This document shows positions 19,677-32,800 of a DNA stretch of 64,000 bases, piece by piece. The translations under genes and the position numbers were made by a program. This stretch comes from Ciona intestinalis. Its lineage: Eukaryota; Chordata; Ascidiacea; Phlebobranchia; Cionidae. Where the stretch lies: assembly GCF_000224145.3 (NCBI RefSeq), contig NC_020171.2:941391-1005390 (forward strand), written 5' to 3'. Below the pieces are notes generated by a model. That model was not told where the DNA came from, made no database searches, and saw only the letters and a program-made list of their open reading frames with translations. Each line of letters begins with the position of its first letter. Positions within the stretch are counted from its first letter, which is position 1.

Positions 19677-22494
19677 ATGTACAGACAGTTTTCAATCGTT
19701 CTAATATTGTTGGCAAATTCTATAATTTTGGACGCGTGTTTTTTCCGGGACTGCTCTAACATGGATTGGTACCGCAAGAGGGGGCAAGAGATCACGGACC
19801 CAAGAAAACAACTTTTTCAGGAATTGCCAGAATTTTTGGATAACAGACCATTTCAGGTTTAATTTTTTTATTTTTCTATAAATTGTAATTTAAAAACTGA
19901 TGTTATTTATCCCCGCGTGGTGCGGGGGGGGGGCGGCAATGACAGTTGTTATAACACGCGGGCACAATATTTCACACACTTCGTAGCCTACACAGATTTA
20001 TAATGGTGGCAGCATCGGGCCTCGAACCTTGTACCAATTAGACTACACTCCAAGCGACACGAATAAAGTTGATAAAATACTGTTTTACAAATAGGATGAG
20101 TACCGTTAAAATTTAATATCCATATTGCCTAATCGTGTTTTTAGCATTTAACAGCTATTTAAGCGTCATGAGGATACGGGTATAAAGTTCTGTAAGCATC
20201 CTTTGTTTACTACTAAGAGAAAAAAGAATGAAAACACCTATCCCAACCTACTATATAGTATAGGTTAGGGGAAAACGGGACACCTTTAGCACATAATATC
20301 TAAATATCTTGATCGGTTTTTTTAACAATTAACAACGGTTTATTGGATTCGTGAGGATACGGTTTAATAATTTTTTGAATGTTCTTTGTTTACTACCAAA
20401 TGGGACGAGAAAATGGAATGAAAAGGTGTCCCATCTTCTCCCACCCTACTGTACATTGAAACAGTTTTTAATAAAACCAATCCTACAAGGAGTGTATAAG
20501 CTCATATAACCTATATATGTCTCAAAGGTGTACGAATATAGAAAACCACTATATAGCTTATATAAGTGCAAACAAATTTATTTATAAAGTAATGAATTAT
20601 TAATTTTCCTAATATCAACAAGCGTATAGGGTTACCTAGACGCGAATTTAACATGACCTATGCTTTCATTTTATTTTATCGTCCCATTCGGTAATAATCA
20701 AAGAATGTTTACATAATTATATTACCGTATCTTGACGGCTCTAAAAAATCGATGATAATTTTTAATAAAAACACGATATGAAAATATGAGAGATTATGAG
20801 CTTACGGTATCCATCATATACTCAACAACACTATATATGCATAAATATATATGATTTTTTTAGCATTCAAAATATCAAATACTAATGTCTTCGCAGTGCA
20901 ATAAAGACGAAAGCAACACCGGTAACGAATGCAAGTTTAGCGGGCAGAAAATATGCTGCCAAGAAACCGACGATGGTCAAGTCATATGTGCAGTTTCAGC
21001 AACTGAATTACAACACCGGTTTTTAAGCAGTGGTGTCTTACAACAAGTGCAAAGGATTCTGCATGAATTTGTTGAGATTAGTAGCAGAGGAGCGCCACAA
21101 AAACGGAGATATTGTATCAAAGTTGGCGTGTGCTGTTCTTGGGGTAGGTTTTTAATGTTTAATGAATAAATGTAACTTATTGGTCTTCGTGTGGCGAAGG
21201 GGGGGCAAAAAATAAAACACGAGTGTTCTCTTTCCCATATACCTCGTGAAATTATATGAATGAATGTAACCTATTTATTCATAGTCGTGGCGAAGCAACA
21301 AAAGTCGGTGTTTAGTTTTACAGCGTCGAGCCGCGAACGTGTTAAATTTGGGCTAGACGCAGACGCGCTAACCACTTTTTTACGACGCTAAACGATTTTG
21401 GTCTTAACCTAAACTTTATATTTAACGGTATAAATTAACGCAAAGCATTTAAAATCGAATGTTTAACGCTGTAGAATGCGATATCATATTCATACAAAAT
21501 GCGAAGAGACAGCCAACACGAACAAGGTATATAGTTAATTGCTATAAAACAAAACACACAAGTTCTGTTCAGGCCTATAAAAAAAACGTTTTTTCCAAAA
21601 CATACGCGCTGAAATGTATGCTCATAAATATGGTGGCTCGCTTCGAAACTTTTCCAAACCCAAACGATTCTGATGTAATCAAGACGATACTTGCTGTGTA
21701 CTATAGTCTGATGGCAACCGTAACGACAAAACGCTACCTATACAACATTACATACGCTTCGAAATATAGGTTTAATTATACCGCGGCAGTTTCGCATAAG
21801 CGCTACATAGTAATCCTGAATCAACCACTCTGTCAGCAGACTTAAAGTACAGGCATATACCAAGGAAGTTACATAAATCCGAACGTAGTGCGTAACAGAT
21901 TACATAAGTAATAAAATAATATACAGCACGTGTATATTATTAAACCTACAATTCAGACTTACTTTTATATAGTGATCAGCAAAAGCAAATTTCCAAAAGA
22001 TATCTAATACTGTACTGTACATTTATATAACCATCTTACTCAGCTATACTATAAACAACCTAAACACATTCTGCTAGAATGACTTGTCCGACTGTGCGGA
22101 AGGGACGCAGCTGAAACGTGTTCGCTGATTAAAATTGTGCCCCACAGAAAATCAAAAGCGCCTGAGACGAATTAGGCTGATAAATTGTAAAGCCTTGTTA
22201 CAGTAGACGCAATTGGTTGAATGCAACTATAGTCTTATTATTCTCGCGCGGCGGGCAACGACAGTCGCTATAACACGGGTTTCTGTTTCATACACTTTGT
22301 ACCCGCTTACGAGTTATCACTTATGTCATTTAAAAGTTAAAAATAAAATTAAAGTATTTTATTTTTTAGATCGATGCCGGCCTCAAGTTAGCTGCAGTTA
22401 CAAAGATCAAGACATTCCATCACACAAAGAAGTTTTTCAAGATCAAACTGCACTTGTAAACAGAATTTCGCATCTCTTACAAGACATGTATTAA
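19677..22494 (+). CDS. VP: Vasopressin/oxytocin-family precursor with neurophysin domain
   Basis: Secreted neuropeptide precursor. Exons 19677-19856, 20897-21143, 22370-22494 (phases 0 and 1) give 183 residues. Residues 1-20 are a hydrophobic signal peptide ending ILDA. The peptide CFFRDCSNMDWYR (21-33) follows directly, then the dibasic KR (34-35). The order R-K-R-G has no Gly before the dibasic site, so no C-terminal amide is expected. After a 25-residue spacer, the neurophysin-like domain has 10 cysteines (61, 72, 80, 81, 91, 133, 139, 140, 145, 151), not the usual 14. Three exons with introns near both edges of neurophysin match vertebrate VP/OT genes. From memory, the peptide and the 10-cysteine domain agree with the published Ciona VP. 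Introns are 1040 and 1226 bp; the second holds SINE pieces. Confidence 0.97.
19906..20062 (-). mobile_element. tRNA-derived SINE, inverted, in VP intron 1
   Basis: The reverse strand reads 'gtctaattggtacaaggttc' then 'gaggcccgatgctgcc', which looks like A-box and B-box tRNA pieces. The SINE body with 'cgcgtgttataacaactgtc' follows. A run of nine G's lies at the body end. Confidence 0.6.
20092..20255. mobile_element. MITE family A, inverted copy in VP intron 1
   Basis: Contains 'atgaggatacgggtataaag' and 'tttgtttactactaagagaa', the reverse order of the standard copy. The right end is 'cctatcccaacctactatat'. Immediately followed by another copy. Confidence 0.65.
20267..20453. mobile_element. 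MITE family A copy in VP intron 1
   Basis: Full-length element with ends 'ggttaggggaaaacgggaca' and 'tgtcccatcttctcccaccc'. Only about 10 bases separate it from the previous copy. Confidence 0.85.
20640..20822. mobile_element. MITE family A, diverged, in VP intron 1
   Basis: Internal 'tcgtcccattcggtaataat' and 'tcttgacggctctaaaaaat' mark it as the diverged subtype; the ends are eroded. It ends about 75 bases before the exon 2 acceptor at 20896. Confidence 0.55.
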
Positions 22495-22602
22495 TACATT
22501 GTATAACACACGACGACTAATGTACTTACCGTATTTTCCAATTCGACTGTCTTTTGAAAATGGTAGTGAAATTTTCAGTCGTTTTAAGTGTAACGTTGTG
22601 TG

Positions 22603-22608
22603 AATAAA
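22603..22608 (+). terminator. Poly(A) signal AATAAA of the VP gene
   Basis: AATAAA about 109 bases after the VP stop codon, a suitable distance for the 3' end signal of this transcript. Confidence 0.6.
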
Positions 22609-22975
22609 TGTTTCCTAAATGGCAGAATCTGACCCTCATCTAATGCTCGTAAAGTTGAACGATTCTCGTAACAAATTTTAACAGTCAGGATCAAGGGCTA
22701 AGAAATTCGTAACAGACAAAAATCAACTTTAGTACAGTCTATTCTTAGATAAATATTTCACTTTATTAATATAATTTTTAATTCCTGAAATGGCAGAATT
22801 TGTTTTATTTCGGCGAATGATTTCGGCAAATTACATTGGAACGCTGGAATACGAATATGCAAATTTAGCAGGTTTAGATATAGAGTATTATAAGTACGCA
22901 GCTATAAACGTCGGTAAAATATGCTACTGTGCAAAATCAAGCAAAAAAAACGAAATTAAGTTAAGCAAAAATATA

Positions 22976-23033
22976 CAGTATTGTGGGGTGAGATGGTTTG
23001 ATAAAAAAGAATAAAATATAGACCATCCTACCC
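22976..23033. mobile_element. MITE family A, internally deleted
   Basis: A 58-bp remnant that is almost only the two inverted ends: 'tgtggggtgagatggtttga' and 'atagaccatcctaccctcaa'. Confidence 0.6.
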
Positions 23034-23364
23034 TCAATAAACACAACACAAAATTACGAGCACAATTTTTTAAAAAAGTTTCTGAACTAATAGAACAGTA
23101 TTTCTTAACCTAAACTTGAATATTTCAGATGTTTAACTCAGCTAGTTTACAAATTAAACACATATTGTGGTAAATAAAGACATAAGCTAACGAAACTTAA
23201 TATTTACAATTAATATTAATAACATCAAATTAAGATGTTATAAAATAAATGGTTTAAATATAAAACAAAATGTGTGCTGCGTTTTTACATGTGCAAAAAA
23301 GTTACAGCTAAAGTGCTACAGATTCGGATATACAGTAATTACTGGACAATAGTAATAATATATA

Positions 23365-23557
23365 GTAGGTTGGGGTAAGATGGTCCATGTTTTCATTCTC
23401 TTTTATTGCCCCATTTGGTTGTAAACAAAGAATTTTGGAGTGAATTATAAAACCGTATCCGTACGACTGTAAAGAGCGTTGGTAATTGTTAAGACACGAT
23501 TAAGAAATATGGGATATTATGTTCTAACGGTATCCATCTTACCCCACAGTACTATAC
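23365..23557. mobile_element. MITE family A, 'gatggtccat' subtype
   Basis: Ends 'ggttggggtaagatggtcca' and 'ggtatccatcttaccccaca'; full length. Lies just downstream of the SYTL stop (in gene direction) and may fall in its 3' UTR. Confidence 0.8.
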
Positions 23558-23825
23558 AAAGCACTCAAGCTCTATAAAATGTACTATAATAGTGATCAGC
23601 TATTGCAACAATAATAAGCATTACATTACAGTACTATATAATAACATTTTTTTGTTACAAACCGATTTTACAATTTAAAAATAAAAAAAATGGTTTTTAA
23701 ACAAAAGAATTTTCAAGACGTTTTATGGTTTTAGAAAATTAATGATTTTAACACATATTGGAAACGGAGTACAAAATTTCTGTGTAAAAATGGTAAATGT
23801 TCATAAAAATTGTATCTTTTGGAGT

Positions 23826-26800
23826 TTATGTCGCTGGTTTAATGTTTCGTAATGTAATTGTCCCTTCTGACCAGGAACCGAAATTATCGAACATTTTTTG
23901 CCACAGTTGAATTTCTTCTGTGGTTGAATCCATCCAATGGACATTATCACCAAAACTTTGGCCTGTACATGTTTAAAGTATTTTAATATGTAATATGAGG
24001 ATACACATTATATTTTTAAATAATAATAAAATCATATGCAAATAAATGCAATATACAACAAAACAGATGTGTAATATAATAAAAATAATATTGGAGAATG
24101 TAAAAACACAAACTGTAATATAAAGGACAAGAAATGTAAAATTGTAGTATTTTGTAGCAAAATGCATTGAAGAATAAATAAAACTGTATAAATTTCAATG
24201 AAAATGCAAATAAATTTATTAAAAAGGTAAACATATAAGTTCTAATGTATATATTAGTAACATACCAAATAAATCTTTACATACCTGTACCAGTACTCAG
24301 TCTAACCGCTCCTAAAAGTTTATTGGGACCAATCAAGCCTTCCTTCCATACTGTGATTTCAACACAACGTTGGGATAATTCATCAGAAGCTACTTTGGTG
24401 TAAACAAACTGGTGGTCAAACTGTACATTGGAGGAACTTTGTAACAGCGGCGTTTTCTGTTTGGTTGCTCTGGCTTTATCCGGCAAAAAGTATCTAAAAA
24501 AGTATATTTTTATTAAAAATAAAACAGTAAATATTAATTTTTAAATGTTTTTTTTATATTTTCTAACAAAAAAACAACAAGAAAATATGTAGCGTACCAT
24601 TACAAAAAAGTTTTTTTATAAGAAATAAAAGACTAAATAAATGATTTTTAAAGATTTTTCAATTAAATTACAATATAAAAACAACAAAATTATACTGCAC
24701 AAAGTAACATTTAATTCTAAAACAAATAGTTTTACAGGATATATCTGATCTTTTTAGCATATGGAACTTACCCTTTAACAAAAATATTTGATTTATCAGC
24801 AGCGGTGGGTAGACTACGAACACCTTGTACAACTATCTCCAACTGACCAAATTTTTCCCTGCCCTAAAAAAACAGAGGAACTATAGTTTTATCAAATGTC
24901 ACCTATTTTTGTTATGGGGCATATGTTATAACACGAGTGTTCTGTTTCATACACCTCGTGCCCGATTACAAGTTACCACAATTATAACTTTTTGGGTGAT
25001 TGTTATTTCTGTGTGGCTGACAATTTGGACAACCCACTAGTGACCACTGGGTTGAAGCAGACATTGTTAAGTGTCTTGCTCAAGGACACATACACCCACA
25101 ATGGTATCAGGTCAGTATCTTTTTAGTATATTGAGAAAACGCATTTTCCTCTATTGCTTGAGTACATACAATATGCAACTGGGGTAAAAGCAAAGATACA
25201 ATTTAAAATCAATTTTGTTGCATAGGTACCTGTATATAACGTAATGCTATGCTCATGTCTCCATTGTATGTGTTGGAATGAAAGTCTGTGAATGCCACCT
25301 GTATAAATGGTAACAAAAGTTTTATTATGTTGTATATGAGATATAGGTTGTATTTAAACACCTCATGCTTACTGTTATGTTATAACATGGGTGTCTTCTT
25401 ATACGCCAGACACACATGTTGTATTCATACACCTTATTCTCACTGTCGAGTTATAAAATGGGTGTCTTCTTATACACCAGATACACATAGTATATTCATA
25501 CACATTGTGCTCACTGTCAGGTCAAAACAAAACTCAGTTTAAAACTAAACGTACTTTTGGTTGTAACACATAGACATCTGATTGTCGTGGGTCAGAAAAA
25601 TCGACAAAATTCAACTCGAGATTAACTTCTCCAAGAAATACATTCACTCCAACTTTGTCATGCCATACAGCTACGTTTAATGTACGTGTTGACAGTTCAG
25701 ACTCCGGAATAATGTATCTGAATATATAATGTTAATGTATAACCCCCATAACTCTTGCTCCCAACCTTGTGGTACATTATGGGTTGTCTAAATTGTAAGC
25801 CATACACTAGAAAAAATTGACAACTAATTATCACCCATAAAGTTACATACATGGTGACTCGTAAACTTGCACAAGCGTATGAAACAAAACACCTGTGTAA
25901 TATCGACTGTCATTGCCCTGCCACAAGAGAATAAATAAATAAAATTTGATATATATAGCTGTTATAGCGAAATACTTGGAAAAATGGTATAAATAAGCTA
26001 AAATCTGTATAGACAAGTACAAATCATAGTTGTTAATATAAGACAAGTCTTTTATAAAGCTAACTATGTTTAGTAGAAAACTTACTTTAAAGTTTCGTTA
26101 TAAACTGGATTAATTGTTTTCTTCTTTGCTTTGGTTTTTCGTTTACTTTGTTTGTCCGGGAGCAAATATGTCTTCACATAACTGTGGAACAACTCTGTTA
26201 GTAACATACTTTGGATAGACTAGTATTTTAATATCTATACACCTCATGCTCGCTGTCAAGTTATAACATGGGTGTCTTATTATGCACCAGACACACATTA
26301 TGTATTCATACACCTCATGCTCCCTATAAAGTTAACATGTGTTGAAATATTTATCCCGTTTTAAAACCTCACTAATTTCCAACAAAACAAATTTTCCAAA
26401 AATAAACAAACAGCAAACTAACAAATTACTTAAAGATTTTAAAACCATGCCAAATTTCAAAATAAATTATCAGTAAACTTTTTGACTTACGGATTGCTTA
26501 GCTTTTTGTCATCAACAGCAGCCAAGTCACTACAGCCTACTATATTAATATTTAGTGATCCTGTTTTGTGCGAATATTTCATTCCAAACTCAACACTACC
26601 AGTAACATCTATTGATTGAGCAAAAGCACTTGTTCCACTGTACACACTCCATGTGCTGCCCAAACTTTCACGACTTTTCTGTGAAAATTGATATTTTGTA
26701 AGTTATAACATGGGTGTATATACTATATATTGAATATAGAATACCAATATCTCTTATGCTTACTGTCAAGTTATAACATTGGCGTCTTCTTATACACGAG

Positions 26801-29800
26801 ACACACATGATCTATCCATACAGCTCATGCTTATTGTCAAGTTATAACATGGGTGTCATCTTTTATACCAGAAACACATAGCGTATTCATACACCTCATG
26901 GTCATTGTCAAGCTGAATAATCATAAATATAGCAAAATAGGTTTACCGATAACTTTGAAACGCTGGTCAGATTTTTTAAACTTCCTCCCAATGAAGTTTT
27001 TTTCTTTTTTAAACTTCCTGCAAAAAAATTCAAACTTTAATAAAATTTATAAACCTTTAGCTTAAAAATATCAGATTTTGTAGACACATTTTACTTTATC
27101 ACTGTGCTATTAATTTATGTGTTTAATGAATAATTAATAAGTTTACACTTGTTTGTAAAAGTCCAGAACTTATGTTAAACAAAAAATACAATTTATATTA
27201 ACAAAAATACACAATTTTAAATATAATCTTGAAAAACATTATATTTAAACAGTTAATACATTAGTCGTTTTTGCCAGGCCATGTCAGAAACATGGCTACC
27301 CTTACTGTAACTTACAAAAAGTTAAAATATAGAAAAATGCAAATTACAGAAATATCTTACCTCAACTTTAAGCCATTTAAAGCAGCATGCAAATTAGAGT
27401 CAATTAGTGAATGCAAGTATATGCAGATATAAAGTGCTAGCATGCATAATTTGCGTAGATTTGCCATCAACATGCAAAGTAGGAGAACTTAGATTTGAAA
27501 ATACTTTGTTTTGTGCAATATGTGTTTGCTGTTCAAGCCTACCATGCACAAGCAAAAGAATTAGGTGATAAAACAGGGGTGTTATTGTTAAATACTGGTT
27601 AGAAGTAAAAAAAAAACATTGTGTTTTTTATATTCTAATAAAACACATAACACACAACAGATAAAAAAAAATGTGCAAAACTAAAGCACGAACACAAAAA
27701 CTATCACAATCCATTCATCAATCTCTTTAAATTAACCACATAAACCAAAAAGGATTATTTATAAATATAAAAATACTAACATTTTTACAAATTTTTGTAC
27801 AAAATATTTGAGTATAGTTGAACATGTGCATATGTGTATAAAGTCAAAATGTAAGTTAGTTAAACTTTATTAATATTGCAACTGTTTTCTGCATACAACA
27901 TAAGAGGCACACCTGAATTTTAAAACCATTAATATTAGTAAATAAAACATATTGCACTTTAAGCAACTTTTTAAAAGGCACAGAAACACAAAAAGACAAA
28001 AGATTTTGCCTGGAATGGTAAAGTGATTGTCAAATTTAAACATTACATGAAAAAATGATTGGCTATGCAAAGCATTGCACAAAATTGTAAAAATATGAAT
28101 TAGAATAGCGATTCTCAAAGTGTTGTATAACTTTGGAAAAAGTGGAAACTGTTTAAAATAGTGACAAAAAAGTTTCTTTGGTATTCTATAGTGAAACGCA
28201 CAAAACCTTTGTTTTATAAGTTGCTGGAACGTGTTACATACCTTGTTATATACCTTTTGTTTTATAACTTTATAATGAATTGTTAAATATAATAAAAGAT
28301 TAAACTGCCACAACAAAACTTGGAAGATTTTGAGAAAACGAAAATTATTTTATCCTATTGCTGCTGGAAATCTTATTTGGCAAAATTGCAGTCACAGTTG
28401 GATTATGAGCTGTTTTAGACGAAAAACTAGTCTCATTTTCGGAATTTTCTGGTGCTTTTTCGTCGGAAATCAACAAGGCTTCTAGAATTGGCCGAAACTG
28501 GTCACATGACTCGTCATGCTTCACTGGGTTTGGTTTCAAGGCTTCTGATTGGTTAATTTGTTTTATAGTGACAAGTTTCATTTCATTTTCGGAAATCTCA
28601 GAATAAACGGGTGATTCAGCATCTTCAGGGTGACTCATCATTTTTAGGACTTTTTTTAGAACTGCATTTTCGTCTGAACTTTTTTCGAATTCTAGTGACA
28701 ACTGCCGGCCAACGCAAGAGCACTCCGAGTGACGAAAAGTGTCAATTATTTCAAGAATTTCTTTGGTGCACTTTATTATTGGCAAATGTAGGTCTGTGTG
28801 TTATTTTAGATTACTAATCATGCATTTCATGCTAAATGGCAGGAAATTTTAATTACTTTCTAATGGTTTATTGGAAAAGTAAAAGAAATATGCTAATTTT
28901 TAAGATTGCTTTGTTTTTTACTTTTAAATATTGCACTGTAGCAAATTTTTAATACTATTGCAAAAGTTTTATCTTTTGTTAATTTTGTTATTTTTTAATT
29001 TGGTGGATATTTATCATACACTATACCGGTATGTTAGGCAGCATGCTGGCTACGGGTTACCTGTTTGATCTTTATCTACAGTTTTCAAAAACTGAACAGC
29101 ACTCGATAATTCTTCCACCTTATCTGTTTAAAACGAAACAAAACGAATAAAATTTACAAAAATTTTAAAATCGGTGCAAACATTAATTAATTCTAAAGTG
29201 ATTTAAAAAATTACCTGATCAAATTGCTTATGAAAAATTGAGAAAAATGGTGCTGTGTCAACAGATTTTAGCTAAGTTTTGCCAAAAAAAGTGCCAGAAG
29301 TTGTTAAAAAGCATGTTTACTAAATCTGTATATCCTGGCATATAAATATTGACTTTTCTAACTTTTATATTTCTGAAACAACATATTCTTTAATACATTT
29401 ACAGTTAAACTGTCCATATTCTGCACTAAGACACTCACACAAAAGAAATATTTAAAAAACACAACAGTAGTTAAGATCAAAGAGAAAAATTTAATACAAA
29501 AGAAATCACTTTTTATACAATTTTTAGTTCCGATGTATAAGTTACAAAAATCAACCCAGAATTTTACATTCACTTTAAAATCAGGACCTTTGAGCAAAAA
29601 AACAAAAAAATCTCTTTTTCTTGGGTATATGCTGAGTGTCTTTAGCAGTGTTTCCAGATTTATTCTGCTTCTTGTTTGACCTTCTTCTTCACCACAACTT
29701 TCTTCTTTTTCGGCGCCACTGATTTCTCTTTATTTTCAGAATCACCTTCTGGCTTTTTGACCCTCCTTACGACTTTTTTCACTTTTCGGGGCTCCTTTGA

Positions 29801-32800
29801 TCCCGAATCTGGGGCTTCCCCCTCCTCCCCAGACTTCGGTTCGCGCTTACGACGAGTACTTCCTTTTCGGCGAATGACACGCACGTGTTTGGTGGCAGTG
29901 GCAGGCTCTATAGTGATTGACACTTTAGATGAACAACTTTGAAAACAAGCCTTAACAAAACTCCCAAATTTTTTAGAGAAAGTAAAATTTATGGAAAAGC
30001 TTTTCTAAGAAAAACTTTTAAAAAAATGACCTTATGTTTTAAACGGAACCTAAAACTATATAAAATTAACATAGTTTAATTCTAAAATTTTAATAAAAAT
30101 GGAAATTTAATTTATTTTTAACCTTCTGACTGATCAGTAGGTTCCACTGTTTCAGTTGTATCAGTGATCAGTATAGCGGGGGTGTTGTTGTATTGTGACG
30201 ACTCCTGATTGTCATCGTCATCTAAGAATTTGGATCCCCATATGTTATGTTACAACTCCAAAAATTGAAATCAAATTTTTAATTTTTTTCCATAATATCT
30301 TTTTTTTACAAGCGATTTGAATTTTTATAACTTGTTTAACCAATTAGTTATAAATGAATTGAGTTATAAAAGAAACAAGTTTTTTTACTATTTTTAACTA
30401 AGAGTCAAGTTTTTAAGATCAACATAAGTAAATAATGAAAGAAATTTTAAGAAATTGAGATTTTGTGTTTATAATAAGTTTTAGTTGTTAGCAAAACTAA
30501 AAAGTCATTTTTGTTGTTGTTAGTTACAAAAATTAAAGGTTTTAAATAAAACGTTTAATAACCCCTCATTTTAAACTTAGGTAACCGCCATTTGATCAAA
30601 AAGAGTCAAATTTTTGGACCATTTCACAAATTTTGAATTGTTTTGTTTAATTTTTGAATTAGACATTTTTTTAAATCAGAAATAAATAAATTCAGTCAAG
30701 AAAGAAAGTTTTTAATATATGGTTGAAAGTAACTTATATTTGAGGTGATTAATTTTTGAACTTAAAGTCCATGCAAGTCACTTACAAGTAACATTCACTT
30801 CGGGGAGGTCATAATCTGGATTAAATGAACCATCTGAATGGTAACATGACTCTGAAATATAACCACGCAGTTTATTCTACCTAGCCCCTTACAAACAGAT
30901 TTACCGAAATTTAGGGCTCATTTTTTGGGCTGGCAAAAGGTGAAAAGAAGAGTAAAAAATAGCCATGAAAAAAGGTAAAACTCTTAAAATGGGGGTTTAT
31001 ACGGTAAACTGTCACAATAAACCGAAGTTATATTGTGTAGTTGTAAAACGAGTAATTTGTTTTAAATTTGAACTTATAAACTGCCAAAACTGCTTTAAAC
31101 TGACTTAAACTGGTTCTTAGGTCGCTGTGTTCGATAAAAAGTCAACTGATGCGATGGGGTTTGCTGCCTTTTTCTTTTCATAAAGAATGAGAAACATTCT
31201 CTTATATTAGAAATGAGAGATTGTAAGAAAAAGGCAGCACATTGTTATTGTTAAAATTAAAAATCCTAAAATCTGTTTTATAGAATGAAGTATTTAAACT
31301 ACTTTAATTCAGAGTTTAGTTCGTAAAATGGGGTAATTTAGGGGTAAACTAGAGTTTCTTGACAGCAGTTGACTAGATACCCTTTGTAAAACAATTTTTT
31401 ACTTTTCTGTTTCTGTGCTAGTCTCGTAAAATAAAGTCAGAAAATCATAAGATTTTTATTAGAACAAAGAAACTTTGTGAGACAAAATAATAACCACAGT
31501 ATGACAGTAAGTGTAAACAAATTTAAAACGGAAATAAACATTAAAAAATGTGTAAAAAAAACGGTATAAAGCATTTTTTAATTGACATTTTTTAATTGAA
31601 AATGTTTCTTCAAATTATACCATGCACAAAATATGGTTAAAAAAACAAATAAACACCATGCAGATAGCCCAAAACATGGTAAATCTAATTAAAAATAGTA
31701 AAATGAAATACCTTGTGAATGACGTTTACCATTTGCGCTTTTTTCCGGCGATTTGTCTTTTTTTTCATCCTCAGAACTGGATTTTTCTTTTTTCTCATCA
31801 TCTGAACCTTTTGCCTTTTTCTTAGATTCCTTTTCGTTATCAGAGTCTAAATGATTAAAAAATAAGACATTGTTAACACACTGTTACAAAAAAAAGTTAA
31901 AAAACAGTTTAAATGCCAAATAGGATATTTTTACCACTTTAAAAAAAAATTATTTATCATTTTACCTGAGCTTGAGCTTGAGCTTGAAGAGGAAGAAGAA
32001 GATTTTCTTTCTTTACCACTAGAGGCCTCTGTAGGCTCTATAGGATCAGTATTAGTGATTGTTATCAGGGGGGGGACTACCGCTGCTGGTTCTAATGGCT
32101 GGGCTGGAATTTAAAAGTTGGAAATTTCCGAAAATATTTATAAAAAAATGAATTTTAAAAGTATTGAAATTACCAATTTCCTCTGCTGGTTTTTCAATAT
32201 CTGGTGTTTCTGGTCTTTGGGCCAGATCTGGTTCATTTTGGTAGGTTTCTGGTTCTACAGGCACCAATTCTGGTTCAATAAAACCAATTGCAGATGGTTG
32301 CTCATTAACAAATGATTCTTCTGGTGTTTTCTGGTAAAGACCATTTTCTGGTTCAACCATACTGGTGTAAGAATCTGGTTCAATCATAGCTTCAGCAGAA
32401 ACCATTTCAGATTCTTGTTCAGCAATTTGAGAAGCTGGCATTAGCTCAAATACAGATGGTGGTGTACTGGTTGCTAATGGTTCAACAACTGGTTCATTTT
32501 GGACAACTTCTGGTGTATAATCTGGAAAAATATACTACTTTTTTTATCTCAAACTTTCGGTTAAATAAAATAAAACTGAAGCTGTATTCGTAAATGACCT
32601 AATTTACTAAGCTAGAAAAAAAAAGGATAAAATTAAACATATCCATACAAGTTTAAAGCTAAGAACTATAATTGTATACAGTATTAATGCAATACAAGTT
32701 TCATGTATATGGTCTCACCTGTTTCAAAAGCTACAGCATTTTCAACATTTTTTGTGTCTTGTTCAATTTCCACTGGTACATTAACCACCTGTGTTATAAA

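Noticed and set aside
21459..21845. Plus-strand open frame of 128 codons in VP intron 2
   Set aside because: No family similarity, and it lies between two well-placed VP exons. Length is within chance for this interval.
27870..28316. Minus-strand open frame of 148 codons in SYTL, between the alternative last exon and the C2A exons
   Set aside because: Composition (Phe, Leu, Ile, Lys, Cys) is that of translated AT-rich intron, and it has no phase-compatible splice signals or homology.
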